Source: an uncultured bacterium
GTDB taxonomy: Bacteria > Planctomycetota > UBA1135 > GCA-002686595
Assembly: GCA_938075305.1 (NCBI GenBank)
Contig: CALJGV010000010.1
Span: 434,001-498,000, forward strand
Length of the DNA stretch: 64,000 nt
Reading direction: 5' to 3'
Part shown: piece by piece, positions 15,964 to 24,703 of the stretch
Layout: the number at the start of each line of letters is the position of its first letter
How positions within the stretch are numbered: position 1 is the stretch's first letter
The notes under the pieces: model-generated
The model's database searches: none
What the model was told of the DNA's origin: nothing
What the model saw: only the letters and a program-made list of their open reading frames with translations
Made by a program: the position numbers and the translations under genes

Positions 15964-17631
15964 TCAGCCCAGGCGCTTGCCGACGGCCTCGATCAAGGCC
16001 TGCTCCCGGCTCCGGGCCTCCCCCTCGAGGGAGGTGGCCTCGGCGAGGAACGCCGCCTTGGCGGCCTCGTCCTCGAGGTCCTGGGCGTTGATGCGCACGT
16101 TCAGGCCAGCGCCGAGCACGGCCGTGCGGATGCAGAGCGCGCCCACGGCGGCGTCCGAGAGGGAGGCCTCCATGCCCTTCTCCGCCATGGCCTCGCAGAT
16201 GCCCATGGCCTCGAGGGACGTGCGCATCACACGCAAGGGCACCTCGATGGCATAGCAGGTGGCGTCCTGGATCGCCGCGGCGCGGTGGGCCTCGTCGGCC
16301 TTCCAGGCCGCCATGATCCTGTTGAAGGCCTCGGTGTCCTCGTCGACCAGCTCGAGGAGGGTGTCGTGGCAGCGTTTGCCGGCGACGGCGACGTCGGAGA
16401 ACTCCTCCCACCGATCGTCCCACCCGCGCTTGTGGCTGGAGAGGTTGGCGACCATGGTGCCGAGCGCGGCGCCCAGGGCCCCGACCGCCGCGGCCACGGA
16501 GCCGCCGCCGGGCGCGGGGGACTCCGACGCGGTCTCGTGGACGATCTCCTCGACGGTCATGTCCACCAGGCGCTTCGAGGACGCGTCCCGGATGGCGTAC
16601 TCGATGACGCGCTTCTGGGGGTCGAAGGGGCTCAGCTCGTCGAGCCCCATCGTGCGCACCGCGATCTTGATGAGCTCAGCGTCGCTCACGCCCAGGGAGC
16701 GGCCCTGCTTGGCGAGGTAGTGGCGGCCCGCGTCGAGCAGCACGGCGAGGGGCACGAGCCCGACGATCTCCGAGCCGGTGACCCGGATGCCGCGGGCGGC
16801 GGCGCGCGCCTCGCAGGCGTCGAAGGCGGCGTGGACCGGGGTGATGGAGAGGTCGGTGAGGTTCATGGAGATCTGCGCGACCCCGTACTCCTCGATGAAC
16901 CACCCGATGCCCTTGCAGGCCTTGAGCAGGCCAGGCGTCCACACCGGATCGCCGCTGGCGTCCCGGACGACCTCACCGGTGAGGGGGTCCGGCTCACGGA
17001 GGATGCGGCCCTTCTCGCGGACGTCGAAGGCGATGGCGTTGGCGCGCCGGGAGGATGTGGTGTTCAGGTTGACGTTGTAGGCCACGAGGAAGTCCCGGGC
17101 GCTGACGGCGGTCGCCCCGGTGCGCGGCTGGAACTCGGCGGGGCCGAAGTCGGGCTTCCACTCGTCGGTGCCGACGCGGGCGGCGAGGCCCTCGTACTCA
17201 CCGGCGCGGACCACGGCGAGGTTGCGGCGCTCGTCGCAGAAGGCCGCGTTCTCGTAGCAGTAGATCGTCAGGCCGACCTCCTCGCCGAGGCGCCGGGCGA
17301 GGGTCCTCGCGTGCTCGACCGTCTCCTCCATGGTGATGCCCGACACGGGCACGAGCGGGCACACGTCCATGCCGCCGAAGCGCGGGTGTTCCCCGCTGTG
17401 GGTCGACATGTCGATGAGCTCCGCGCCGACGCGAGCGGCCTGGACCGCCGCCTCGATCACCGGCTCGGGCTCGCCCACGAAGGTGAACACCGTGCGGTTC
17501 GTGGCCTTGCCCGGGTCCACGTCGAGGAGGGTCACGCCGTCCACGGCGCGCACGGCGCTCGAGATGGCCTCGAGGACCGCGGGGTCACGACCCTCCGAGA
17601 AGTTCGGGACGCATTCGATGAGCTTGGCCAT
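15964..17631 (-). CDS. ftcD: Bifunctional formiminotransferase-cyclodeaminase
   Basis: A 555-residue protein, close to the 541 residues of animal FTCD and with both domains in the usual order. The N-terminal domain transfers the formimino group of N-formimino-glutamate, a histidine breakdown product, to tetrahydrofolate. It has ECVPNFSEG at the start and the catalytic His82 in STHSGEHPRFGG. The C-terminal domain (from about 345) releases ammonia to give methenyl-THF and shows SPAPGGGSVAAAVGALGAALG. The ATG at 17631 gives the exact family N-terminus (MAKLIECVPNFSEG); an open frame runs on to 17988 but overlaps the next gene. No other histidine-degradation genes are in the window. Confidence 0.95.
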   Translation of the reverse strand: MAKLIECVPNFSEGRDPAVLEAISSAVRAVDGVTLLDVDPGKATNRTVFTFVGEPEPVIEAAVQAARVGAELIDMSTHSGEHPRFGGMDVCPLVPVSGITMEETVEHARTLARRLGEEVGLTIYCYENAAFCDERRNLAVVRAGEYEGLAARVGTDEWKPDFGPAEFQPRTGATAVSARDFLVAYNVNLNTTSSRRANAIAFDVREKGRILREPDPLTGEVVRDASGDPVWTPGLLKACKGIGWFIEEYGVAQISMNLTDLSITPVHAAFDACEARAAARGIRVTGSEIVGLVPLAVLLDAGRHYLAKQGRSLGVSDAELIKIAVRTMGLDELSPFDPQKRVIEYAIRDASSKRLVDMTVEEIVHETASESPAPGGGSVAAAVGALGAALGTMVANLSSHKRGWDDRWEEFSDVAVAGKRCHDTLLELVDEDTEAFNRIMAAWKADEAHRAAAIQDATCYAIEVPLRVMRTSLEAMGICEAMAEKGMEASLSDAAVGALCIRTAVLGAGLNVRINAQDLEDEAAKAAFLAEATSLEGEARSREQALIEAVGKRLG

Positions 17632-17833
17632 TTGGGGTGATGGGGCGCCGGAGGGGCGGGGTGGAGGGTGCCGGGAAGAGAGCCGAGGAAAGGTGATCGG
17701 CGTCGGAGGCGGCCCGGGGGAGCGGGCTGGGCGGACCGTTCTATCAGACCGATCCCGGCGCGTCTCGCGGGTAGGTGCGGTCGAACCGCGTCCCGGACCG
17801 CTACCATCTCGGCACGGCAACACCTGACGACCC

Positions 17834-18919
17834 ATGACCCAGCCTGATTCACCCGCCTCGCCCCGCGCCGCCACCCTGGCGGACCGGGACGCCCAGGCCG
17901 CCCTCTTCGACCGCTGCTTCGACCGGCAGGACGGGGGGGCGGTGCTCCCCTGGCGATACGACCAGGGGCCCCATGGGGCCGCGCTCACGACGGTGGTCGA
18001 CGGCGAGGCGGGGCTCGTGGCCAGCTACGCCTGCGGACCGCGGCGGCTCGCGGGGGACAACGAGGTGCTCGTGGGCGAGACCGGCGACGTCATGACGGCC
18101 CCGGAGGCCCGCGGTGGCGGCCTCTTCTCCGGTCTCGATCGGGCCACCATGGCCTCCGCGCGTGAGGCGGGCTGGCCCGTGGTCTTCGGGCTCCCGAACC
18201 GGGCCTCGGCGCACATCTTCGTCCGGGACCTCGGCTGGGAGGAGGTGGGCCAGCTGCGGCCGTATACGTTCGTCCTGGTGAGCGACGCCGGGGCCCGCGC
18301 CGAGCGCATGAAGGTCAGCCGCCTCGCCGCCGCGACGGTGCCCTGGACGGCATGGCGCGGCACGATGGCCCGGGGTCGGCTGCGCAAGCGCTTCTTCGCG
18401 AAGTGCAACGTCGTGCCCATCGCGCGCTTCAAGCCGGAGGCGGACGCGGTGGCGGACACCGTGGCCGCGCGCCACCCCTGGTTCATCCGGCGGGACCATG
18501 AGTACATGAACTGGCGCTTCGTCGACGCGCCATCCGGCCGCTTCCGGTGCCATGGGGTCTATCGGCCCGACGGCTCCATGTGCGGCTGGTGCGTGGTGCA
18601 GCTCCCCGAGCGCGGCGAGACCGCCGGCTACGTGGTGGACCTCGTGGCAGTGGATGACGTCGCCTTCGCCGCCGCCCTGGAGGCAGGGCTCGGGCACCTG
18701 CGCAAGGCGGGCGCATCGGTGGCGCGGGCCCATGCGGTGGTGGGGTCGGGCTGGGAGCGCGAGCTCAAGGCCTCGGGTTTTCGGCCCTCCAAGGCCCAGG
18801 ATGTGCGCCCCATCATCCTCCACGTCCTCGACGACGCGCACCCGATCACCTCGGTGGCGCGGCAGCCCGCGAGGTGGTTCTGGACCGACGCCGACCGTGA
18901 CGCGGAGCTGATCGGCTGA
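17834..18919 (+). CDS. GNAT-family acetyltransferase-like protein
   Basis: A 361-residue protein. The N-terminal 160 residues form a GNAT fold with the acyl-CoA-binding turn APEARGGGLFSGL (89-101) followed by a helix, and then PVVFGLPNRASAHIF. The C-terminal half looks like a second, degenerate GNAT domain, with WRFVDAPSGRF and VVDLVAVDD. Two-domain GNAT proteins of this size are common in surface-polysaccharide loci and in Fem-like transferases. It lies 10 bp before the deacetylase gene in the same orientation, so both probably act on one amino-sugar glycan. The target is unknown. Confidence 0.75.
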   Translation: MTQPDSPASPRAATLADRDAQAALFDRCFDRQDGGAVLPWRYDQGPHGAALTTVVDGEAGLVASYACGPRRLAGDNEVLVGETGDVMTAPEARGGGLFSGLDRATMASAREAGWPVVFGLPNRASAHIFVRDLGWEEVGQLRPYTFVLVSDAGARAERMKVSRLAAATVPWTAWRGTMARGRLRKRFFAKCNVVPIARFKPEADAVADTVAARHPWFIRRDHEYMNWRFVDAPSGRFRCHGVYRPDGSMCGWCVVQLPERGETAGYVVDLVAVDDVAFAAALEAGLGHLRKAGASVARAHAVVGSGWERELKASGFRPSKAQDVRPIILHVLDDAHPITSVARQPARWFWTDADRDAELIG

Positions 18920-18929
18920 GGCCGGCGCC

Positions 18930-20015
18930 GTGGGGCTCAAGCACCGCATCAAGTCGGGCCTGCGAGGCCTGTACGCCCGCGCCCTCTGGGGCTCGGGGCT
19001 GCATCGGCTCGTGGACCGGCTCTCCCGGCCGCGGCTGCTCGTGCTCTACGGTCATTGCGTCGACCAGCCGGCCACCAACGGGTCCCTCGACGCCGACATG
19101 AAGATCAGCGGTGGGCGGCTGGGGGAGATCCTCGGCGCGCTCGGACGCAGCCACGACCTCGTGACCCTCGGCGAAGGCCTCGAGCGGCTCCGGTCCGGCG
19201 ACGCCCGGCGCTCCATGGTCGCGCTCACGATGGACGACGGCTACCGCGACAACCTCCACGACCTCGTCCCGCTCCTGGAGCGGACCGGGGCGCGGGCCAC
19301 GGTCTTCCTGGAGGGAGGGGCCGTCGCTTCACGCGAGCTCCCCTGGCTCCATGCCCTGGGCTGGCTGGTGGGGCGCGTCGGGGCCGAGGAGGCAGCGACC
19401 CGGATCGCCAACAGGCTGGGGGACGCCCCGGGGTCGCCCGTGGGCGTCACCGGGGCAGGCGCCCTCAAGCGCAGATTAAAGTACGAGGCGGACCCCGTGC
19501 TCAGGGACGCCGCCCTCACCGCGCTCGTGCAGGAGGAGGGCGGCGACCCCGCCGAGATCGTGGACGCCCTGTACCTCTCCCACGAGGAGGCGCGGGCCCT
19601 CGCCGCCGCCGGTCCCGTGGAGGTCGGCGGTCACACGGCCCATCACCCCGTGCTCTCGCGGCTGGACGCGGAGGGCCAAGAGGAGGAGATCGCGGGCGGC
19701 GCCGCGCTCCTGCGGGGCCTCTTCAGCGAGGAGGCTCCCGCCGCCGGCGCGGCCCCCCTGGGGTCCTCGGGCCACGTCTTCGCCTACCCCTACGGTCGGC
19801 GCTGGGACTTCGACGACCGGAGCCCCTCGGCGGTGCGCGCTGCGGGGTACGCGTGCGCCGTGACGACGCACGCCGGCGTCAACCACGCCACGACCGACCC
19901 CTACCGGCTGAAGCGCTGGCCGATCCACGACGGCACCCGCCTGCACGAGGTGGGCACCGAGGCCTCCGGCGGCTTCGAGCTCCTTCGCCGCCTGGGGATC
20001 GACCTCGTGGAGTGA
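18930..20015 (+). CDS. Polysaccharide deacetylase (NodB/CE4 family)
   Basis: A 361-residue CE4-type deacetylase. The catalytic motif 1 is LTMDDGYRDN (Asp102 and Asp103), and the metal-binding motif 2 is GGHTAHHPVLSRL near 233-245. A late FAYPYGRRWDF is motif 3. It removes N-acetyl groups from an amino-sugar polymer using a divalent metal. There is no clear signal peptide; the N-terminus is basic and amphipathic (KHRIKSGLRGLYARA), so membrane association or a cytosolic location is possible. GTG start 10 bp after the GNAT gene. Its stop codon lies in the first copy of a 15-bp tandem repeat. Confidence 0.88.
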   Translation: MGLKHRIKSGLRGLYARALWGSGLHRLVDRLSRPRLLVLYGHCVDQPATNGSLDADMKISGGRLGEILGALGRSHDLVTLGEGLERLRSGDARRSMVALTMDDGYRDNLHDLVPLLERTGARATVFLEGGAVASRELPWLHALGWLVGRVGAEEAATRIANRLGDAPGSPVGVTGAGALKRRLKYEADPVLRDAALTALVQEEGGDPAEIVDALYLSHEEARALAAAGPVEVGGHTAHHPVLSRLDAEGQEEEIAGGAALLRGLFSEEAPAAGAAPLGSSGHVFAYPYGRRWDFDDRSPSAVRAAGYACAVTTHAGVNHATTDPYRLKRWPIHDGTRLHEVGTEASGGFELLRRLGIDLVE

Positions 20016-20068
20016 GACCCCGCGGAGTGAGACCCCGCGGAGTGAGACCCCGCGGAGTGAGACCCGGC
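20009..20068. repeat. Four tandem copies of a 15-bp unit at the deacetylase stop codon
   Basis: The unit GGAGTGAGACCCCGC occurs at 20009-20023, 20024-20038, 20039-20053 and 20054-20068. The last copy has one C-to-G change. The first copy contains the stop codon of the deacetylase gene (TGA 20013-20015), and every later copy repeats the same in-frame stop. The array ends 8 bp before the convergent 42-residue gene. Confidence 0.9.
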
Positions 20069-20076
20069 GGGGGCCG

Positions 20077-20205
20077 TCAGTGGGTCTCGTAGCCGCCAGG
20101 GCCGGAATAGGCCCCGCCACCCGAGGTGTAGAGGTAGACGGCCGCGGCGACGAAGATGGCCACGGGGACGGCGATCCAGATCCAGTTCTCGCGAAGGAAG
20201 CGCAT
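20077..20205 (-). CDS. 42-residue single-pass membrane protein
   Basis: A short minus-strand reading frame starting MRFLRENWIWIAVP. A hydrophobic helix covers residues 8-28, and the tail is Gly/Ser/Tyr-rich with YTSGGGAYSGPGGYETH. The charged N-terminus, Trp-rich helix start and size resemble the small DUF5989-like proteins found beside carbamoyltransferase and SGNH genes in Planctomycetota. It lacks their APFIYTLF ending, so family membership is uncertain. It is divergent from the SGNH gene at 20279 (73 bp) and convergent with the deacetylase gene. Codon-position GC and the membrane profile favour a real gene. Confidence 0.65.
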   Translation of the reverse strand: MRFLRENWIWIAVPVAIFVAAAVYLYTSGGGAYSGPGGYETH

Positions 20206-20264
20206 GGGGAGGGGGTCTCGGTGAGAGCCACCACAGTATCCCCGGCTCGGGCGCCTGGTGGGGA

Positions 20265-20270
20265 TACACT
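20265..20270 (+). promoter_or_regulatory. Possible -10 element close to the SGNH start
   Basis: TACACT ends 8 nt before the ATG at 20279. If used, transcription would begin at or next to the start codon, giving a leaderless mRNA. There is no Shine-Dalgarno sequence here. No convincing -35 is seen. Confidence 0.35.
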
Positions 20271-20278
20271 CCTGTCAG

Positions 20279-21403
20279 ATGAAGCGGATCCTGTCTCGAC
20301 TTGCCCTCTCCGCGGGGGTCTTTCTCGCCCTGCTTGGCGGAACGGAAGTGGTGCTGCGCGCCCAGGGCTATGGGGCCATCCCCTCCGTGTGGTTCGATCC
20401 AGAGGTCGGCACGCGCTTCCACCCTGGCCAGACCCGCCAGATCCTCGCCGCCGGCGGCATCTTCATGCACTCGGCCGAGATCAACGACCTCGGCTTCCGC
20501 GGCCAGCTGCCGGACCCCGAGCTCGATGGCGACGGCGGCCTGCGCGTGGTCTGCCTGGGTGACTCGTTCACCTTCGGGTGGGGGGTCGAGGACGCAGACA
20601 CCTACCCCGTTCAGCTCGAGGTCGCGCTACAGGATCTCCTGGCGGCCCGCGTGGCCGGTGATACGGCGCACTCCGGTCCGCGGCGGAGCCCCGTCGGCGC
20701 TGAGGTGTTGAACGTCGGGCTGCCGGGCTACAACACCTGGCAGGAGCATCGGCTCTACGAGAAGCTCGTTCGACCGATGGCTCCGGATGTGGTGGTCCTG
20801 GGCTGGTACCTGAACGACCTCGACCCGCTGAGCTACGGGGTGACCGGCACCCTCGCGCCACTCGATCACCCGCTGGCGGGCACCGCGCTGCTGGACTACT
20901 GGGTGCGGAAGCTGCGCAAGAAGTACCCCAAGTTCGAGTTCGAGGGTTTCGACCAGGCGGCCGCACAACAGATCAAGCCCTACTACGACCAGAATCGTCC
21001 GCTGGTGGAGCACAACAGCGGGCACCCCGAGGCGCGCCCGTACGTGGAGCGCAACCTCGCGGACCTCGGCGCGCTGCTCGACGACATCAAGGCGGACGGG
21101 GTGACCCCTGTCCTGGCGATCTTCCCGTCGGTGGGCCAGGTGGACGCCCTGAAGGCGGCGCGGGCGGACAAGCCCGCCGCGGAGTACGAGGCGGACCTCG
21201 CCATCATCGCGCGCATCCAGCGCGACCTGACCGAGTTCGCGGGGCCCAGGGGGGTCGCCGTCGTGGATCTCCTCGTGCCCTTCATGGACAGTGACGTCAG
21301 GCCCTACGGCGAGGTGGACCAGAGCCACCCCAGCGTGCACGGGTACGGCATCGCCGCGTGGGCGGTGCTCGAGGCGCTCGTGGCGGGCGGCCTGCTCGAC
21401 TGA
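20279..21403 (+). CDS. SGNH/GDSL-family esterase-like protein, membrane-anchored
   Basis: A 374-residue protein with an N-terminal hydrophobic anchor (residues 5-22), so the catalytic part is probably outside the inner membrane. Block I is VCLGDSFTFGWGVED, with the nucleophile Ser96. The Gly and Asn blocks follow (GLPGYNTWQE and LGWYLNDLDPLSYG). The C-terminal HPSVHGYG supplies the catalytic His. These enzymes commonly add or remove O-acetyl groups on surface glycans. The ATG at 20279 gives a clean anchor; an in-frame start at 20258 would add seven residues. It ends 3 bp from the convergent minus-strand operon. Confidence 0.85.
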   Translation: MKRILSRLALSAGVFLALLGGTEVVLRAQGYGAIPSVWFDPEVGTRFHPGQTRQILAAGGIFMHSAEINDLGFRGQLPDPELDGDGGLRVVCLGDSFTFGWGVEDADTYPVQLEVALQDLLAARVAGDTAHSGPRRSPVGAEVLNVGLPGYNTWQEHRLYEKLVRPMAPDVVVLGWYLNDLDPLSYGVTGTLAPLDHPLAGTALLDYWVRKLRKKYPKFEFEGFDQAAAQQIKPYYDQNRPLVEHNSGHPEARPYVERNLADLGALLDDIKADGVTPVLAIFPSVGQVDALKAARADKPAAEYEADLAIIARIQRDLTEFAGPRGVAVVDLLVPFMDSDVRPYGEVDQSHPSVHGYGIAAWAVLEALVAGGLLD

Positions 21404-21406
21404 CCC

Positions 21407-21742
21407 TCAGCGCGGCCGCAGGAGCGAGCCGTGCATGCGCGTGACGAACTCACGCACCTCGTCCGAGCCAGCGTCCAGGCGCCCGGTGAGCTCCTCCAGG
21501 GGCCGCGACTCCCAGTAGCCGCGCAGGATCAGCGCGTGCATCGCGCGGACCTGGGCTCGGGGGCCCTCCGCGGTCCGGGCCCGCTCCAGGAGCTCGTCGG
21601 TGGTGGGGGCGCCCCCGAGCCCGAGACCCACGGTCGCGGCGGCCGCGAGGCCGAGGGCGCCTGCGAGGAGCCACTGCACGGCGCCCTCGCCGGGCGGGGC
21701 CTCCGGGCCGGCCGGAGCGGGGACGTGTTCGGGGGCGGCCAT
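21407..21742 (-). CDS. Hypothetical 111-residue single-pass membrane protein
   Basis: I do not recognise this protein. It has a Pro/Ala-rich start, one hydrophobic helix (about 22-42) and a charged helical C-terminal part (DELLERARTAEG...HALILRGYW...LTGRLDAG) that could form helix pairs like a HEAT unit. Its ATG overlaps the stop of the preceding GT39-like gene, so it is the last gene of the six-gene carbamoyltransferase operon. It may be a partner of the membrane glycosyltransferases. Confidence 0.7.
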   Translation of the reverse strand: MAAPEHVPAPAGPEAPPGEGAVQWLLAGALGLAAAATVGLGLGGAPTTDELLERARTAEGPRAQVRAMHALILRGYWESRPLEELTGRLDAGSDEVREFVTRMHGSLLRPR

Positions 21743-23235
21743 CAGAGCTTCTCCAGGGAGGCGAGGGTCGGGCCGATGGCGAGGGTCCAGCTCCACAGGA
21801 GCAGCCCGATCACCGCCACGAACAGGGCGCGGCGGAAGAGCCCCTGGAGCGGCGGACGCCGCAGGCTGGCGAGGGCCGCGGCGGCGGGGACGATCAGGAG
21901 CGCCTCACCGGGCGCGCGGAAGCGCGACATGGCGACCACCAGGGCCAGGGGCGCCGTGGCGGCGCAGGCGGCGCACAGGAGCCCTGCCGCGCCCGGGTAG
22001 AGCGGCACCAGGATCGCGCCGTAGGCGGCGAGCAGGGCCAGCGCCACGACCATGGCGATGGAGATCAGGGTCAGCGGGATGCTGAAGGGCCGCGAGGTGA
22101 GGACGCTGCAGTACCCGCCCGTTGCCTTGATGCCCGACCCCGCAGGGTCAGGGGGCGGCATGCGGAGGTATCGCGTCATGTAGGAGAGCGGCGTCAGCAG
22201 GTCCGCGACCTTCACGGCCCGCGTGCGCAGGAAGAACCCGGGGTGCGCCGCGATGAACGCGCGCCCGGTGGCGACCGCGACCCGGTTCCGTTCGGCGGCG
22301 TCGGGGAGGAACTCGAAGGGCCACTGCTGCACGCCCGGGGGAGGCGTGAGGAGGTCCGCGCGGAGCGCCGCGCCGGGGACGCCGGCCTCCGGGACCTCGA
22401 GCCCCACGTGGTCGAAGTTGATGTAGTCGCGGTTCCACCCCATGTAGGCGTTCAGGCCCGCCGTGCGCCCGAGGAGCTGGAAGGACCCCTGGTCCGCGCT
22501 GGCCCGGGCGGACCAGGGAGCGATGGTCATGGCCGCGGCGCAGATGAAGAGGGCCGTCCGGCGGAGACCCGCCGACCAGCGCCTGGCGCCGCCAGAGGCT
22601 CCGGGGCGGCCGAGGGCGACGACGCCCCAGAGCGAGAGGGTCCCGAGCCAGAAGAGGCACGCCTCCTTGGTCAGGCAGGCGAGGCCAACGGCAAAGCCCG
22701 CGGCCACGAGCGCAGCCGTGGCGCGGCGCCCGCGGAGCTCACCGATGGCCACCGCCAGGAGCAGGGTGCAGGCCGGGAGCAAGAGGGCGATGGCGAGCCC
22801 CTCGCTGAGCAGCACGTGGGCGAAAGGGAGCAGGGGCAGGTAGAGCGCGGCGATCCATCCGGCGCGGCGTCCCGCGCGCTCGGAGTGGGCCCGGGTGGCG
22901 AGGGCCATGAGCCACGCGCAGGACCACACCGACAGGAGCGTCAGCACCACGCGCGCGGCGGTCTCTCCTGCGTCTCCGAAGAGGGTCACGCACCCTGCGA
23001 TCAGAGCCGGGTGCAGGGGCGGCCACTGCCCGGTGTAGGTGCCCAGCTCGGACCACGCGCGCCCGAGCCCCACGTAGGCCGGCTCGTCTCCCCGGAAGGC
23101 GCCGCCCACGGCGGACATGAGCCAGAGCCCGCGGAGCAGGGCCGCGCACACGAGCGGGGCGAGCCACCCGGTGGGGAGCCAGCGGCCGAGGACGGGCGGA
23201 CCGGCGGCGTGTTCGATGGTGGGTCGGGGCCTCAT
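21742..23235 (-). CDS. GT39-like membrane glycosyltransferase
   Basis: A 497-residue polytopic membrane protein of the GT-C type. The first outside loop has the metal/catalytic Asp-Glu pair in FRGDEPAYVGLGRAW, followed by PPLHPALIAG as in PMT and ArnT relatives. About ten hydrophobic helices follow. A large loop after the middle helices begins with GLNAYMGWNRDYINFDH, and a similar GLNAYDVNYD occurs in the neighbouring gene, so the two may be paralogues. GT-C enzymes move a sugar from a polyprenyl-phosphate carrier onto an acceptor on the outer side of the membrane. The open frame upstream of 23235 is a shadow. Confidence 0.82.
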   Translation of the reverse strand: MRPRPTIEHAAGPPVLGRWLPTGWLAPLVCAALLRGLWLMSAVGGAFRGDEPAYVGLGRAWSELGTYTGQWPPLHPALIAGCVTLFGDAGETAARVVLTLLSVWSCAWLMALATRAHSERAGRRAGWIAALYLPLLPFAHVLLSEGLAIALLLPACTLLLAVAIGELRGRRATAALVAAGFAVGLACLTKEACLFWLGTLSLWGVVALGRPGASGGARRWSAGLRRTALFICAAAMTIAPWSARASADQGSFQLLGRTAGLNAYMGWNRDYINFDHVGLEVPEAGVPGAALRADLLTPPPGVQQWPFEFLPDAAERNRVAVATGRAFIAAHPGFFLRTRAVKVADLLTPLSYMTRYLRMPPPDPAGSGIKATGGYCSVLTSRPFSIPLTLISIAMVVALALLAAYGAILVPLYPGAAGLLCAACAATAPLALVVAMSRFRAPGEALLIVPAAAALASLRRPPLQGLFRRALFVAVIGLLLWSWTLAIGPTLASLEKL

Positions 23236-23264
23236 CGTTGGGGGCAACCTACACGAAGCGGCGC

Positions 23265-24659
23265 TCAGCGCAGCGCAGAGAGCGTCTGTTGAACCGGCTC
23301 GAGGGAGGGAATCCAGAGAAGGACCAGGCCTGTCCCGGCGATCGCAGCGAGCCTGGCATCGGACGGCCGGTCTCCCTCGCGCGTGCCTGCGATGGCGAGG
23401 GCGGCGAAGGCGAAGAGCAGCGGGAGCGCCGGCAGGCGGTAGCGGGTCAGACCGTTCACCAGCGCGGACGCGAGGACGCCGGCGGAGACCGAGAGGAGGA
23501 GGCCGCGGTGGGCGCCGCTGGCCGCCATGGTGGTGGCACCGCGCAGGGCCGCCAGCAGCAGCAGGGGGACCATGAGCACCGACAGCACGGCGAACAGCCA
23601 TCGCGACCAAGGGGCGGCCAGGGGCGCGCCGGGGTCTGCGAGGCGCAGGCTCCTGACCGGAAAGGAGAGGGGGGAGAGCAGGTCCACGAGCTCGACGGCG
23701 CGGCTCCGCAGGAAATACAGCGGGTGCCGGGCGGCGAAGCCGAGCCCGGCGGCGACGTTGGCGCGTGCCTGAGCGGCGGGGGGCCCCTCGGTGGCGGGCG
23801 CCCAGGGGTCCGGGGCAGGACCGCGGATCGCGGCGCGCAGGGCGCCGGGGGCGCGTGCTGGGTCGTCGGCCAGTCCGGCGAGGTCGTAGTTGACGTCGTA
23901 GGCGTTCAGCCCGACGTGGGCGCTCCCGCCGGTGGAGATCGCGACCGGCACCAGCGCTCCGTGGACGGAGGCGTTGCGGAGGGTCCACGGCAGGATGGTC
24001 GCGATGGTGCACGCCACCAGGGTCAGCGCTGGCCGGACCCGCAGGGGGAGACCGGGAGCGCTGTGGCGCAGGGTCCAGAGGGCGAGGAAGGGAAGAACGA
24101 GGAGCGTGCTCTCCCGCACGAGGGTCGAGAGGCCGAGCAGGACGCCGGCGACGACGAGACGCCGGGGGCCAGCCGCCTCCGGCCGCTCGGCCCACCCGGC
24201 GAGGAGCGCGAGCGCCGGGGTGAAGAGCGCGAGGTGAAACGGTTCGGAGAAGAGGAGCCCGCTGAACCCGGCGAGGGGCAGGTAGAGGGCCGCGATCCAG
24301 GCGGCGAGGACGCCGTTCGCGCGTCCGCCGACGGTGGCGCCCACGACGCCCACCCAGCCCACGGTCCAGGTCCCAAGGAGCACCTGGAGGCCGCGGAGCG
24401 CCGCGGTGGTGGCCTCGCCAAAGACGCCGCCGAGAGCAGCGATCAGGGCGGGATACCCGGGTGCCCAGATGCCGTCGTAGCTGCCCTCGAGGCGCAGGCG
24501 TTCGCCGAGCAGGAGGTAGGCGCGCTCGTCACCGGCGGGCTCGGTCCCGGCGAAGGCCAGGGCCACCGCGGCCCGGACCGCGGCGGCCACCAGGAGCGGC
24601 GGAACCAGCGCGCGCCACAGGGGACCCTCCTCCCCGTCGTCCTCTGAGCTGGCGGTCAT
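23265..24659 (-). CDS. GT39-like membrane glycosyltransferase
   Basis: A 464-residue GT-C type membrane protein similar in plan to its downstream neighbour. It has the Asp-Glu pair in PAGDERAYLLLGERL, the conserved APGYPALIAALGG, a run of hydrophobic helices, GLNAYDVNYDLAG in the large loop, and ARHPLYFLRSRAVELVDLLSP near the end. That last segment has a counterpart (AAHPGFFLRTRAVKVADLLTP) in the neighbour. It probably uses a polyprenyl-phosphate sugar. The ATG at 24659 is preferred over a far longer open frame that has no membrane features. 44 bp follow the SGNH-DUF5989 gene. Confidence 0.82.
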   Translation of the reverse strand: MTASSEDDGEEGPLWRALVPPLLVAAAVRAAVALAFAGTEPAGDERAYLLLGERLRLEGSYDGIWAPGYPALIAALGGVFGEATTAALRGLQVLLGTWTVGWVGVVGATVGGRANGVLAAWIAALYLPLAGFSGLLFSEPFHLALFTPALALLAGWAERPEAAGPRRLVVAGVLLGLSTLVRESTLLVLPFLALWTLRHSAPGLPLRVRPALTLVACTIATILPWTLRNASVHGALVPVAISTGGSAHVGLNAYDVNYDLAGLADDPARAPGALRAAIRGPAPDPWAPATEGPPAAQARANVAAGLGFAARHPLYFLRSRAVELVDLLSPLSFPVRSLRLADPGAPLAAPWSRWLFAVLSVLMVPLLLLAALRGATTMAASGAHRGLLLSVSAGVLASALVNGLTRYRLPALPLLFAFAALAIAGTREGDRPSDARLAAIAGTGLVLLWIPSLEPVQQTLSALR

Positions 24660-24703
24660 CGGTGGGGTAGGCGCCGGTCGGGCGGTCGAGGGGGGCCTTC
24701 GGC

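Noticed and set aside
20009-20068. CRISPR-like array
   Set aside because: The copies are directly adjacent, with no spacers and only a 15-bp unit.
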